A DNA stretch of 64,000 nt from NCBI GenBank assembly GCA_040217155.1, contig JAVJNS010000030.1:41552-105551 (forward strand), given 5' to 3'. How positions within the stretch are numbered: the first letter of the stretch is position 1; each line of letters begins with the position of its first letter. The translations under genes were made by a program, and so were the position numbers. Origin of the DNA: Pelagibius sp040217155. Its GTDB lineage: Bacteria > Pseudomonadota > Alphaproteobacteria > Kiloniellales > Kiloniellaceae. The notes under the pieces are model-generated. The model was not told the origin of the DNA. It searched no databases and saw only the letters and a list, made by a program, of their open reading frames with translations. This document shows positions 34,564 through 45,359 of the stretch, one piece after another.

Positions 34564-35325
34564 ATGAAAAAAGACGAAGCGGGTTTGCGGCAGGAAATTC
34601 TCGAGACCTGCTTGGCGATGAATGCGATGGGAATCAATCAGGGTACTTCCGGCAACGTGAGCGCGCGCTGCGGCGCCGTCATGCTGATTACCCCCTCCGG
34701 CGTTCCCTACCTGGATCTGGCGCCTGAAGATCTTGTGACCATGCCGCTGCAGGGCGACTACGGCAGCTACGAGGGCAACCTGGCGCCGTCCTCCGAGTGG
34801 CGGTTTCACCTCGACATCATGTTGGCGCGGGGCGACGTCGGCGCCATCGTCCACACCCACAGCACCTACGCCACAACCCTGGCCATCTGCGGTAAAGAGA
34901 TCCCAGCGGTGCACTACATGATCGCCGCCGCCGGCGGACCGACGATCCGCGTCGCACCCTACGCGACCTACGGCACCGCGGAGTTGTCGAAGAATGCTCT
35001 CACGGCGCTGGAGGGCCGCGGCGCCTGCCTGTTGGCCAATCACGGCGTCATCGCGACCGGGCCCAATCTGAGGCGGGCTCTTTGGCTGGCGGGCGAGGTC
35101 GAGACCCTGTCCAAGCAGTATTATCTGTCCCTTGCACTCGGCAAGCCGAGGGTTCTGCCGAAGGCCGAGATCGCTCGCGTGGTCGAGAAGTTCAAGAGCT
35201 ATGGCCCGCGATCCAAGGCGGCGCAAACGACGCCCAAGCCGGCGCCGCGGCGCAAGCGCGGCGCTGCCGCCAAGGCCGGCCCCGTCAAGCGCGCCGGCGG
35301 TTCGGGACGCAGCAAGAAGCGCTAG
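34564..35325 (+). CDS. Class II aldolase/adducin family protein with basic C-terminal tail
   Basis: Zinc-dependent aldolase (L-fuculose-phosphate aldolase type). In 253 residues the catalytic Glu78 and zinc ligands His97, His99 (VHTHSTYA) and His160 (ANHGVI) are present. After about residue 215 the protein continues with an odd Lys/Arg/Ala/Pro-rich tail (TPKPAPRRKRGAAAKAG...GRSKKR) like a histone H1 tail; family members normally end near 215-220. ATG 34564 is preceded by a weak GCGGAGC site. Neighbouring sugar genes fit an aldol cleavage step, but the substrate is unknown. Confidence 0.87.
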   Translation: MKKDEAGLRQEILETCLAMNAMGINQGTSGNVSARCGAVMLITPSGVPYLDLAPEDLVTMPLQGDYGSYEGNLAPSSEWRFHLDIMLARGDVGAIVHTHSTYATTLAICGKEIPAVHYMIAAAGGPTIRVAPYATYGTAELSKNALTALEGRGACLLANHGVIATGPNLRRALWLAGEVETLSKQYYLSLALGKPRVLPKAEIARVVEKFKSYGPRSKAAQTTPKPAPRRKRGAAAKAGPVKRAGGSGRSKKR

Positions 35326-35460
35326 GCGCCGGTGTTCCTTTTCGTTCCTATTCCGCACAGTCGGATCAGTTCGCCCGTTGGTGCAACCGATGGTGTCTGC
35401 AAGTCAGGCACGGAGATTTAGCTATACAGAGGGCCGCTCCTCGCTAGACTGCCGCGACCG

Positions 35461-35544
35461 ATGGCTGAGGGATCTGCCATGAACTCGGCGGCCCTGTGGC
35501 CAACCAGGTCGGCGCAGCGAACGGGCGTTAGGGAACAGGTGTGA
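35461..35544 (+). other. Possible short leader ORF overlapping the SorC start
   Basis: ATG 35461 (27 codons) or in-frame ATG 35479 (21 codons, GAGGGA eight nt upstream) opens a frame that ends in TGA 35542-35544, right over the GTG start of the SorC gene. Such a layout can couple translation of a regulator to a leader peptide. The remaining part of 35326-35540 has only a TATACA (35423-35428) that might be a -10 box. Confidence 0.25.
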
Positions 35545-36500
35545 GCAAGCGGAAAGGAAACGAAGGGGGGCGTCTCGACGACGCGGCCCGCGCCGGCTGG
35601 CTCTACTACGTTGCCGGCAACACCCAGGACGAGATCGCGGCCAAGCTTCGCATTTCCCGGCAGTCGGCCCAGCGTCTGGTGTCACTGGCCGTCTCGGAGG
35701 GCCTGGTGAAGGTTCGGCTCGATCACCCGCTGGCCGAGTGTCTCGAACTGGCGGTGCGGCTTCGCGAGCGGTTTGGTCTGCAGCTCTGTGAGGTGGTCCC
35801 GACAGACCCGACTTCCGAGTCCAGCACTCTTGGCATTGCCGAAGCGGCGGCGGCGGAAATCGAGCGGCGGCTGAAGTCGCCTGAAACGCAAGTCATGGCG
35901 ATCGGTACCGGCAGGACGCTGAAGGCCGCCAGCGAACTGCTGCCGAGGATCGACGCGCCTGAAAAGAAGATCGTTTCGCTCACCGGCAACTTCGCTCCCG
36001 ACGGTTCCGCCGCCTTCTACAGCGTGATCTTCACCATGGCCGATGTGGTCAATGCCCGTCACTACCCCTTGCCCTTGCCGGTGATCGCCGCTTCGGCCGA
36101 GGAGCGGGACCTGCTGCACCGGCAGGTGATGGTCCACGCGACCCTCGAACTGGCGGCGCAGGCCGACATCACTTTCGTCGGCATCGGCGATCTTGGCCCC
36201 AAGGCGCCGCTGCATCAGGACGGTTACATCAGCAAGGCCGAACTCACGGAACTAAAAGAGGCCGGCGCGGTGATGGAAATCGTCGGCTGGGCTTTCGATG
36301 CTCAAGGCAGGCTGATCGAGGGCCTGACGAACGCGCGGGTCGCCTCGGCGCCGCTGCCCGCGCCGGAGCGCTCCCTGGTCGTTGCCGTGGCCATGGGCGG
36401 CACCAAGCTGGCCGGGATCGGTATCGCCGTGCGCCACGGCCTGGTGAATGGCCTCATCACCGACGAGGCGACGGCGGCCAAGCTTCTGGCAGAGCGCTGA
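35541..36500 (+). CDS. SorC-family transcriptional regulator
   Basis: Sugar-phosphate-responsive regulator, probably of the smo operon just downstream. The 319-residue protein has an N-terminal HTH (about 18-60, NTQDEIAAKLRISRQSAQRLV) and a SorC effector domain (70-315) with a MAIGTGRTLKAASE phosphate-sugar loop and the FVGIGDLG motif. Start is GTG with AGGGAACAGGT upstream. It precedes smoE by 154 nt containing a promoter and a 17-bp palindrome, a likely binding site. Confidence 0.92.
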   Translation: MSKRKGNEGGRLDDAARAGWLYYVAGNTQDEIAAKLRISRQSAQRLVSLAVSEGLVKVRLDHPLAECLELAVRLRERFGLQLCEVVPTDPTSESSTLGIAEAAAAEIERRLKSPETQVMAIGTGRTLKAASELLPRIDAPEKKIVSLTGNFAPDGSAAFYSVIFTMADVVNARHYPLPLPVIAASAEERDLLHRQVMVHATLELAAQADITFVGIGDLGPKAPLHQDGYISKAELTELKEAGAVMEIVGWAFDAQGRLIEGLTNARVASAPLPAPERSLVVAVAMGGTKLAGIGIAVRHGLVNGLITDEATAAKLLAER

Positions 36501-36580
36501 CTCACTCCTAAACCAAGAACTCTTCTGGATTTCCGGCGCCTGGCACAGGTTCTTTGGTGCAGTGCAGCGACGATTCTGTC

Positions 36581-36609
36581 TTGACGAAGTGCGTCAAACT
36601 ATGAGTAAT
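36581..36609 (+). promoter_or_regulatory. smoE promoter with 17-bp palindromic operator
   Basis: TTGACG - AAGTG - CGTCAA (36581-36597) is a perfect 6-bp inverted repeat. Its left arm doubles as a -35 box, with AGTAAT (36604-36609) as -10 after 17 nt. Overlap of dyad and promoter 46 nt upstream of smoE is consistent with control by the adjacent SorC protein. Confidence 0.5.
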
Positions 36610-36627
36610 TGCCCTTAATATTGGCAA
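36609..36627. promoter_or_regulatory. Second dyad TTGCC-N9-GGCAA upstream of smoE
   Basis: A 5-bp inverted repeat with AT-rich centre (36609-36613 and 36623-36627), immediately after the -10 box. It may be a second regulator half-site pair. A related arm (TTGCCAA/TTGGCAA) recurs at 43129-43150 before the last kinase of this operon, although with a different spacing. Confidence 0.3.
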
Positions 36628-36654
36628 AAGCTCAATCGCCTTTGGGAGGAAACA

Positions 36655-37968
<1,314 letters not shown>

Positions 37969-37982
37969 GCGTGTCCTCCCCG

Positions 37983-38029
37983 CGGGCCGCCGATTGCTCT
38001 CCCAACCTTGGGCGGCCCGTCTTTTTCTT
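37983..38029 (+). terminator. Rho-independent hairpin between smoE and smoF
   Basis: Perfect 9-bp stem CGGGCCGCC (37983-37991) ... GGCGGCCCG (38011-38019) followed by TCTTTTTCTT. The loop is 19 nt. It probably ends most transcripts after smoE, so that binding protein exceeds permease. Confidence 0.8.
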
Positions 38030-38090
38030 GTCGTGAAGCCTTCATGCGTTCTGTCCGCGGATAGAACCCTTACCGAAGGAGATTGGCGCC

Positions 38091-38963
38091 ATGGCCACTC
38101 TGCACACCCAAGCATCAGCACGTCTCATGATCGCGCCGGCGGTGGTGATGCTGCTGGTCTGGATGATCGTGCCCCTGGGCATGACCCTCTATTTCTCCTT
38201 CCTGCGCTACAACCTGCTGATGCCAGGCATGGAAGAGTTCACCGGCTTCGGCAACTATGAGTTCTTCCTCACCGACCCCGCCTTTTTCGAATCGCTGAAG
38301 AATACCTTGCTGCTGGTCGGCGGCGTGCTGCTGGTGACGATTGTCGGCGGTACCTTCCTCGCCATCTTGATCGATCAGCCCTTCTGGGGGCGCGGCATCG
38401 TGCGCCTGCTGGTGATCGCGCCCTTCTTCGTCATGCCGACGGTTTCCGCCCTGGTGTGGAAGAACATGTTGATGCATCCGGTCAACGGCCTCTTCGCCTG
38501 GATTGCACGGGGTTTCGGCCTGGAACCCGTCGACTGGCTGGCCACGCTGCCGCTGTTCTCGATCACCATGATCGTGGCCTGGGGCTGGCTGCCGTTCGCG
38601 ACGCTGATCATCCTGACGGCGCTGCAGTCCCTCGATAGCGAGCAGAAGGACGCCGCGGAAATGGACGGCGCCGGGCCGGTATCCGTCTTCTTCCACATTA
38701 CTCTGCCGCACCTTTCCCGGGCACTGACCGTAGTGACGTTGATCGAAACGATTTTCCTGTTGTCGGTCTTCGCCGAGATTCTGGTAACCACCAGTGGCGG
38801 CCCGGGCACCGCCAGCACCAACCTGCCGTACCTGATCTATGTGCAGGCATTACTGCAATACGACGTCGGCGTGGCTTCGGCCGGCGGCGTGGTGGCGATC
38901 ATCCTCGCGAATATCGTTGCGATCTTCCTGATCCGCATGATCGGCAAGAACCTGGAGACCTGA
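38091..38963 (+). CDS. smoF: Sorbitol/mannitol ABC transporter permease
   Basis: MalF-type inner-membrane subunit of 290 residues with six hydrophobic segments and the EAA loop DAAEMDGAGPVSVFFHITLP (about 185-205). AAGGAG lies 10 nt before ATG 38091. It is followed after 3 nt by smoG. Position between SmoE and SmoG and size support the call. Confidence 0.92.
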   Translation: MATLHTQASARLMIAPAVVMLLVWMIVPLGMTLYFSFLRYNLLMPGMEEFTGFGNYEFFLTDPAFFESLKNTLLLVGGVLLVTIVGGTFLAILIDQPFWGRGIVRLLVIAPFFVMPTVSALVWKNMLMHPVNGLFAWIARGFGLEPVDWLATLPLFSITMIVAWGWLPFATLIILTALQSLDSEQKDAAEMDGAGPVSVFFHITLPHLSRALTVVTLIETIFLLSVFAEILVTTSGGPGTASTNLPYLIYVQALLQYDVGVASAGGVVAIILANIVAIFLIRMIGKNLET

Positions 38964-38966
38964 GTC

Positions 38967-39797
38967 ATGGCCCGCGCAGTCACCCGCAATCGCAAGATCG
39001 TTTTTACCGTGATCGCCTGGACGGTTGGTCTGACGCTGTTCTTTCCGATTTTCTGGACCATCCTGACCAGCTTCAAGACGGAGGGCGAGGCCATTACCAC
39101 GCCGCCGAGCTTCATGTTCTTCAGTTGGACGCTGGAGAATTACTTCGAGGTTCAGAGCCGCTCGAACTACTTCAAGCATGCCTTGAATTCAATCGTCATT
39201 TCGGTCGGCTCGACCGGCCTGGGTCTGCTGGTGGCCATCCCGGCGGCCTGGTCCATGGCCTTCTCGCCGACCCGGCGCACCAAGGACGTGCTGATGTGGA
39301 TGCTGTCCACCAAGATGCTGCCGCCGGTCGGTGTCCTGGTGCCGATCTTCCTGCTGTTCCGCGATTTCGGGCTGCTCGATACCCGCACCGGCCTGGTCGC
39401 CGTCCTGATGCTGATGAACCTGCCGATCATCGTCTGGATGCTTTACACCTATTTCAAGGAAATCCCCGGTGAGATCCTCGAGGCGGCGCGCATGGACGGC
39501 GCCTCCCTGGGCAAGGAGATCGTCTACGTCCTGGCGCCCATGGCGGTGCCCGGCATCGCGTCGACCCTGCTGCTCAACATAATCCTGGCCTGGAACGAAG
39601 CCTTCTGGACACTGAACCTGACGGCCGCCGATGCGGCACCGCTCAGTGCCTTCATCGCTTCTTATTCCAGCCCGGAGGGTCTTTTCTGGGCAAAGCTGTC
39701 TGCGGCCTCGACGCTCGCCATCGCGCCGATCCTGGTCATGGGGTGGTTCAGTCAGAAACAACTGGTGCGCGGCCTGACGTTCGGCGCGGTCAAATAG
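38967..39797 (+). CDS. smoG: Sorbitol/mannitol ABC transporter permease
   Basis: MalG-type subunit of 276 residues, six hydrophobic segments, EAA loop EILEAARMDGASLGKEIVYV (about 165-185). The GGAG ribosome site lies inside the smoF end. The terminal GLTFGAVK is typical of the family. It is followed by smoK after 11 nt. Confidence 0.92.
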   Translation: MARAVTRNRKIVFTVIAWTVGLTLFFPIFWTILTSFKTEGEAITTPPSFMFFSWTLENYFEVQSRSNYFKHALNSIVISVGSTGLGLLVAIPAAWSMAFSPTRRTKDVLMWMLSTKMLPPVGVLVPIFLLFRDFGLLDTRTGLVAVLMLMNLPIIVWMLYTYFKEIPGEILEAARMDGASLGKEIVYVLAPMAVPGIASTLLLNIILAWNEAFWTLNLTAADAAPLSAFIASYSSPEGLFWAKLSAASTLAIAPILVMGWFSQKQLVRGLTFGAVK

Positions 39798-39808
39798 GGG
39801 AAAGAATC

Positions 39809-40806
<998 letters not shown>

Positions 40807-40807
<1 letters not shown>

Positions 40808-41580
40808 TGCAGCGCCTGCAAGGCAAAACGGCGCTGGTGACCGGCGCGGCCAGGGGCATCGGCCTTGCCTTCGCCAAAGCCTATGCGGCCGAGGGCGCGA
40901 CGGTGGCCCTTGGAGATATCGATCTGGCCCGGGCCGAGGCGGAGGCGGGCGCCATAGGACCGCAGGCTTTTGCCGTTGCCCTGGATGTAACCCAGCAGTC
41001 CGCGATCGACAGCGCCATTGCGGAGGTCGAGGCACGCACCGGCGGGATCGACATTCTGGTGAACAGCGCGGCGCTCTTCGATCTGGCGCCCATCGCCGAG
41101 ATCACGCGGGAGAGCTACGAGCGCCTTTTTTCGGTAAATGTCGCCGGTGCGCTGTTCACGCTGCAGGCGGTGGCGCGCGGCATGATACGGCGCGGCGAGG
41201 GTGGCAAGGTCATCAACATGGCGAGCCAGGCCGGGCGCCGCGGCGAGCCCCTGGTGGCCGTCTACTGCGCCAGCAAGGCCGCGGTGATCAGCCTGACTCA
41301 ATCGGCGGCCCTCAATCTCATCGAACATGGCATCAACGTGAACGCCATCGCGCCGGGCGTGGTCGACGGCGAGCATTGGGACGGTGTCGACGCCCTTTTC
41401 GCAAAATACGAAAAACGTCCCCTTGGAGAAAAGAAGCGCCTGGCCGGGGAGGCGGTACCTTGCGGCCGTATGGCGCAGGCCGCGGACCTGACCGGAATGG
41501 CGGTCTTCCTGGCGTCCGCCGAAAGTGACTACGTGGTCGGCCAGACCTACAACGTCGACGGCGGCAACTGTTTGAACTGA
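40807..41580 (+). CDS. smoS: Sorbitol dehydrogenase (SDR family)
   Basis: Oxidises D-sorbitol (and probably galactitol or L-iditol) to fructose-type ketose with NAD. The 257-residue SDR has the TGAARGIGLAFA nucleotide motif (12-23), NSAALFD, and the catalytic Ser-Tyr-Lys set with YCASK. Near 200-215 it has EHWDGVDALFAKYE, typical of SmoS/PolS. Coupled to smoK by overlap. The resulting ketose would be phosphorylated by kinases in this window. Confidence 0.92.
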
Positions 41581-41593
41581 AAGGCCCGATCAA

Positions 41594-42370
41594 ATGTATC
41601 TAGAGAGATTGAAGCTGGAGGGTCGCGTTGCCGTGGTGACCGGTGGCGGCCAAGGCATCGGCGCCGCTTGCGCTCAGGCTTTGGGCGAGGCGGGTGCCAA
41701 GGTCGTTATCGCCGAAGTGAATGCGGCGCGGGCGGCAGACTGCGCCGAGACGCTGGTGCGCCAGGGCATCGTTGCCGAGGCCGTCGAACTGGACGTCACC
41801 AAGTCGGCACAGGTCGACGCGGTGGCGGCCAAGGTCCTGAAGGACCACGGGCGCGTCGACATTCTGGTGAACAACGCCGGTGTGGCCAAGAGCGACGTGC
41901 GCGCCGAAGATACCAGCGACGAGCACTGGCGCTTCCACATGAACGTCAATGTGGACGGCCTGTTCTGGTGCTGCCGCGCTTTCGGGCGGCAGATGCTGGA
42001 GCAGGGCAGCGGGTCGATCGTCAATATCGGCTCCATGTCGGGCTTCATTGTGAACAAGCCGCAGCCACAGTCCTTCTATAACGCTTCCAAGGCGGCGGTG
42101 CATCACCTCACGAAATCGCTGGCGGCGGAGTGGGCGGCACGCGGCGTGCGGGTCAACGCGGTGGCGCCAACCTATATCGAGACGCCGCTGACCAACTTCG
42201 GAATTAAGGAGAATCCGGAGATGTACCAAGTTTGGCTCGACATGACGCCGATGGCCCGCGTCGGCCAGCCGGAAGAGATCGCTTCGGTGGTGCACTTCCT
42301 GGCTTCTGACGCCGCCAGCCTGGTCACCGGCGCAATCGTCGCGGCAGACGGCGGCTATACCTGCTGGTAG
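41594..42370 (+). CDS. SDR family polyol dehydrogenase
   Basis: Second NAD(P)-dependent dehydrogenase of the operon, 258 residues, with TGGGQGIGAACAQALG (15-30), NNAGVAKSD, the YNASKAA catalytic segment and the C-terminal AADGGYTCW ending. The pattern resembles arabinitol/ribitol-type SDRs rather than SmoS, so it may broaden the polyol range. R. sphaeroides has a long-chain mannitol dehydrogenase (MtlK) at this place; here an SDR stands instead. AAAGG precedes ATG 41594. Confidence 0.88.
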   Translation: MYLERLKLEGRVAVVTGGGQGIGAACAQALGEAGAKVVIAEVNAARAADCAETLVRQGIVAEAVELDVTKSAQVDAVAAKVLKDHGRVDILVNNAGVAKSDVRAEDTSDEHWRFHMNVNVDGLFWCCRAFGRQMLEQGSGSIVNIGSMSGFIVNKPQPQSFYNASKAAVHHLTKSLAAEWAARGVRVNAVAPTYIETPLTNFGIKENPEMYQVWLDMTPMARVGQPEEIASVVHFLASDAASLVTGAIVAADGGYTCW

Positions 42371-42412
42371 CCGCGGCGTCGGTCAGGGTGGCAGCAGGGA
42401 AAGGTCGTCCCC

Positions 42413-43105
42413 GTGAGCGCTGTGCCCATCGGACTTGTCATCTTCGACTGCGACGGCGTGCTGGTGGACAGCGAACCGCTGTCCATACGTATCCTCATGC
42501 GGCTGCTCAGCGAATGCGGCGTTGAGCTCAGCGCCGAAGAAGCCAGCGAAGCCTTTCTCGGCAAGAGCCTGGCTTCGGTCTGTGAGAGCCTGCGCCGCGA
42601 CCATGGCGTCGACGTGGACGACCTGGCCCTGGAGCGCATGAGGCAGCGCCTCTATCAAACCATCCGGCAGGAACTGCAGCCGATCTCAGGTATCGCCGAC
42701 ACCCTTGAACGGCTCGGCCGGCAAGCCTGCGTCGCTTCGTCGAGCCAGCCGGAGCGCATCCGTCTGTCCCTGGAGGTCGCCGGGCTCTCCCGGTTTTTTG
42801 GCGGCAATGTCTTCAGTGCCACCATGGTCGCCCGCGGCAAGCCGGCGCCAGACCTCTTCCTTCACGCGGCGCGGCAGATGCATGTGGCGCCGGGACAATG
42901 TATGGTGATTGAGGACAGCCCGGCCGGCGTTACCGCTGCCTTGGAGGCCGGGATGGGCGTGTGCGGCTTCGTCGGTGGCAGCCACGCGCGCACCGCGGCA
43001 CATCGGCAAAAGCTCGCTGCACTGAAACCGAAGGCCGTTTTTGAAGACATGCGCCAGCTTCCCGGTCTGCTGCGGGATATGGAGAAGGACCGGAAGGTTT
43101 CTTGA
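42413..43105 (+). CDS. HAD-family hydrolase (sugar phosphatase/mutase type)
   Basis: A 230-residue HAD enzyme: motif I DCDGVLVDS with Asp12 and Asp14, a four-helix cap (about 20-85), motif II ASSSQP, motif III Lys in ARGKPAPDLF and motif IV EDSPAG. It is close to beta-phosphoglucomutase or sugar-phosphate phosphatase types. Start is GTG 42413. Position between an SDR and an FGGY kinase in a polyol operon suggests detoxification or recycling of a sugar phosphate. Specific substrate unknown. Confidence 0.88.
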   Translation: MSAVPIGLVIFDCDGVLVDSEPLSIRILMRLLSECGVELSAEEASEAFLGKSLASVCESLRRDHGVDVDDLALERMRQRLYQTIRQELQPISGIADTLERLGRQACVASSSQPERIRLSLEVAGLSRFFGGNVFSATMVARGKPAPDLFLHAARQMHVAPGQCMVIEDSPAGVTAALEAGMGVCGFVGGSHARTAAHRQKLAALKPKAVFEDMRQLPGLLRDMEKDRKVS

Positions 43106-43128
43106 TGGCCGGGTAGCCGAAGGTTAAG

Positions 43129-43150
43129 TTGCCAATGGATAGGTTGGCAA
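43129..43150. promoter_or_regulatory. Inverted repeat TTGCCAA-N8-TTGGCAA before the FGGY kinase
   Basis: Perfect 7-bp arms at 43129-43135 and 43144-43150 in the 61-nt gap between the HAD gene and the kinase. The surroundings also hold degenerate GGTGAGTTG/GGTTAAGTTG direct repeats. It could be an internal operator or hairpin. Confidence 0.35.
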
Positions 43151-43166
43151 ATAGGTGAGTTGCCGG

Positions 43167-44765
43167 ATGGGTGAGTTGGTGGTGGGGGTCGATGTCGGCA
43201 CGGGCAGTGCCCGGGCCGGTATCCTCAGCCGGACCGGGGCCCTGCTCGGCCGCGCGGAGCACCCGATCGACCTGCATCAGCCGCGCAGCAACCACAGCGA
43301 ACACGATTCAGAGCAGATCTGGTCGGCGGTCTGTGCCGCCGTGCGGGAGGCATTGCAAGCGGCCGGCGCCGACAGCGCGGACATTGCCGGAATATCGTTC
43401 GATGCGACCTGCTCGCTGGTGATGCGCGACCGCGAGGGCGGGCAACTCAGTGTCTCGACCTCTGGCGAGAAACGCTGGGATACCATCGTCTGGCTCGACC
43501 ACCGCGCCTTGGCGGAGGCCGAGGAGTGCACGGCGACGGGCCATCGCGTGCTCGACTACATCGGTGGCGTGATGTCGCCGGAAATGGAAACGCCGAAGCT
43601 CATGTGGCTGAAGCGCAACCTGCCGGACCGCTGGGCCGAGGCGGGCTATTTTTTCGATCTGGCCGACTTCCTGACCTGGAAGGCCTCCGGCAGTCTTGCG
43701 CGCTCTCAATGTACGGTGACCTGCAAGTGGACCTACCTGGGGCACGAGGCGCCGGGCTGGCAGGAGGATTTCTTTGAGCAGGTCGGCATTCCCGATCTAG
43801 GCGAGCGCGGCACGCTGCCGGAGGCTGCCAGCTCGATCGGGGAGGACCTGGGGCCGCTGACGGCAGGGGCTGCCGCCGGCCTGGGGTTGACCGCCGGTTG
43901 CCGCGTCGGGGCCGGGCTTATCGATGCCCATGCCGGCGCCCTCGGTGTACTTGGCGCTTTTGCCGGCGATCCCGGCGGGATCGATCACCACTTGGCGCTG
44001 ATCGCCGGCACCTCGAGCTGCGTCATGGCGCTGTCCGCCGAACCGCGGCCGACGCAGGGTGTTTGGGGACCTTACTACGGTGCGGTCCTGCCGGACTGTT
44101 GGCTGAACGAGGGAGGCCAGTCGGCGACCGGGGCGCTGCTCGATCATATCATCCGCTGGCACGGCGCCGGCGGTCGGCCGGATGCCGCGATGCACCAGCG
44201 CATCGCCGCGAGGGTGATGGAACTCCGTGCGACGGAGGGCCTCGACCTTGCCGGACGCCTGCATGTCCTGCCGGACTTTCACGGCAACCGCTCGCCGCTG
44301 GCTGATCCGCAGGCCGTGGGTGTCATCAGCGGCCTGACGTTGGACTCCTCCTTCGACAGCCTGTGCCGGCTCTACTGGCGCACGGCAGTCGGCATCGCTC
44401 TCGGCGTGCGCCACATCCTGGAGGCGTTGAACGCGCGCGGCTACGGCATCGACACGCTGCATGTCTCCGGCGGGCACCTGAAGAACCCGTTGCTGATGGA
44501 GCTCTATGCCGATGCCGCCGGCTGCATGGTGGTCGAGCCGGCGGCCGAGGACGCGGTCTTGTTAGGCAGCGGCATGGTGGCGGCGACGGCGGCGGGCTTC
44601 TACGGTAGCCTCATAGCGGCCGCCGGGGGCATGCAGCAGGGCGGCCGGAAGCGCCACCCCAATCCGGCGGCGCGCGCCCGCTTCGACAGCGACTACGCGG
44701 TTTTCCTCAAGATGCACGAGCATCGCCGTGTTCTTGATGAGATGGCCGGAAATGGCCGGCGTTAA
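43167..44765 (+). CDS. FGGY-family carbohydrate kinase (ribulokinase-like)
   Basis: Phosphorylates the ketose produced by the polyol dehydrogenases. The 532 residues start at ATG 43167 (AGGTGAG upstream; GTG 43155 is possible) with GVDVGTGSARAGI (7-19). STSGEKRWDTIVWLDHRA and LIAGTSSCVMALS resemble the ribulokinase (FGGY_RBK) branch; HVSGGHLKNPLLMELYADA is the C-terminal nucleotide motif. Last gene of the smo operon. Members of this branch act on D-ribulose and related ketopentoses, so the operon may also serve pentitols. Confidence 0.88.
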   Translation: MGELVVGVDVGTGSARAGILSRTGALLGRAEHPIDLHQPRSNHSEHDSEQIWSAVCAAVREALQAAGADSADIAGISFDATCSLVMRDREGGQLSVSTSGEKRWDTIVWLDHRALAEAEECTATGHRVLDYIGGVMSPEMETPKLMWLKRNLPDRWAEAGYFFDLADFLTWKASGSLARSQCTVTCKWTYLGHEAPGWQEDFFEQVGIPDLGERGTLPEAASSIGEDLGPLTAGAAAGLGLTAGCRVGAGLIDAHAGALGVLGAFAGDPGGIDHHLALIAGTSSCVMALSAEPRPTQGVWGPYYGAVLPDCWLNEGGQSATGALLDHIIRWHGAGGRPDAAMHQRIAARVMELRATEGLDLAGRLHVLPDFHGNRSPLADPQAVGVISGLTLDSSFDSLCRLYWRTAVGIALGVRHILEALNARGYGIDTLHVSGGHLKNPLLMELYADAAGCMVVEPAAEDAVLLGSGMVAATAAGFYGSLIAAAGGMQQGGRKRHPNPAARARFDSDYAVFLKMHEHRRVLDEMAGNGRR

Positions 44766-44945
44766 CGGCGTTTCTGGCCGGCGGAGCGTCCAGCCATCCC
44801 GTCTCTCGATGCAAGGTTCGGCGGTCCGCCCTATAACGTCGCGCCGGGGCTGAGGCATCTCCGCCGGCCGGTCGAATCCACCCGCAGATTCGAACGGCTT
44901 TGCGTCATCATCTCCGTGATCGGGCTGCCCGCCGATGGTAGCATG

Positions 44946-44964
44946 CCGGCCCGCGGCGGGCCGG
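44946..44964. repeat. 19-bp near-perfect palindrome
   Basis: CCGGCCCGC - G - GCGGGCCGG lies 38 nt before the small secreted protein gene at 45002. The 236-nt gap 44766-45001 otherwise shows no gene. It may be a weak transcript end for the smo operon (no T-run) or a chance GC palindrome. Confidence 0.3.
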
Positions 44965-45001
44965 GTCACGGCATCGCGGCCGGCCAAGAGAGGAGGCGAA
45001 A

Positions 45002-45349
45002 ATGCCCTATCCGTTCAAGCAAAAGTGCTCGCAGCTGCTGGCGGCATCTGCTGCGCTGGCGCTCTGCGTGGTGCCACCGGCAACGGCCGCGGAGGCGGGT
45101 GACATAGTGCTGCGTATCGGCGGACCGGCGGGCACCGCCTTCTCCGCCGATTGCGAGGTGAAGAAGCCCGGCGGGACCGAGGTCTTCACTGTCGAACAGT
45201 CGGTGCCCTACGAAGCGACCTACAGCGGCGGCGGTCTGTCCTGCCGGATCACCGCCGAGGGGACCATCGACGTCGAGGTCGTCAAGGGCGGCAGTTCCTC
45301 CCGCATCAGCACTTCCGGCGGCAGCGTTAATGTGAACGTCGGCTCCTAA
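45002..45349 (+). CDS. Small secreted hypothetical protein
   Basis: A 115-residue protein with a Sec signal (cleavage near Ala30) and an 85-residue mature part rich in Gly, Ser, Thr and Val, probably all-beta. Two Cys in the mature part (51 and 81) could form a disulfide. The Ser/Gly/Val pattern at the end (SRISTSGGSVNVNVGS) is repetitive. A strong GAGGAGG site precedes ATG 45002. It ends 10 nt from the convergent GlcG gene. No family recognised; periplasmic or extracellular by signal. Confidence 0.7.
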   Translation: MPYPFKQKCSQLLAASAALALCVVPPATAAEAGDIVLRIGGPAGTAFSADCEVKKPGGTEVFTVEQSVPYEATYSGGGLSCRITAEGTIDVEVVKGGSSSRISTSGGSVNVNVGS

Positions 45350-45359
45350 CGCTCGTCGG

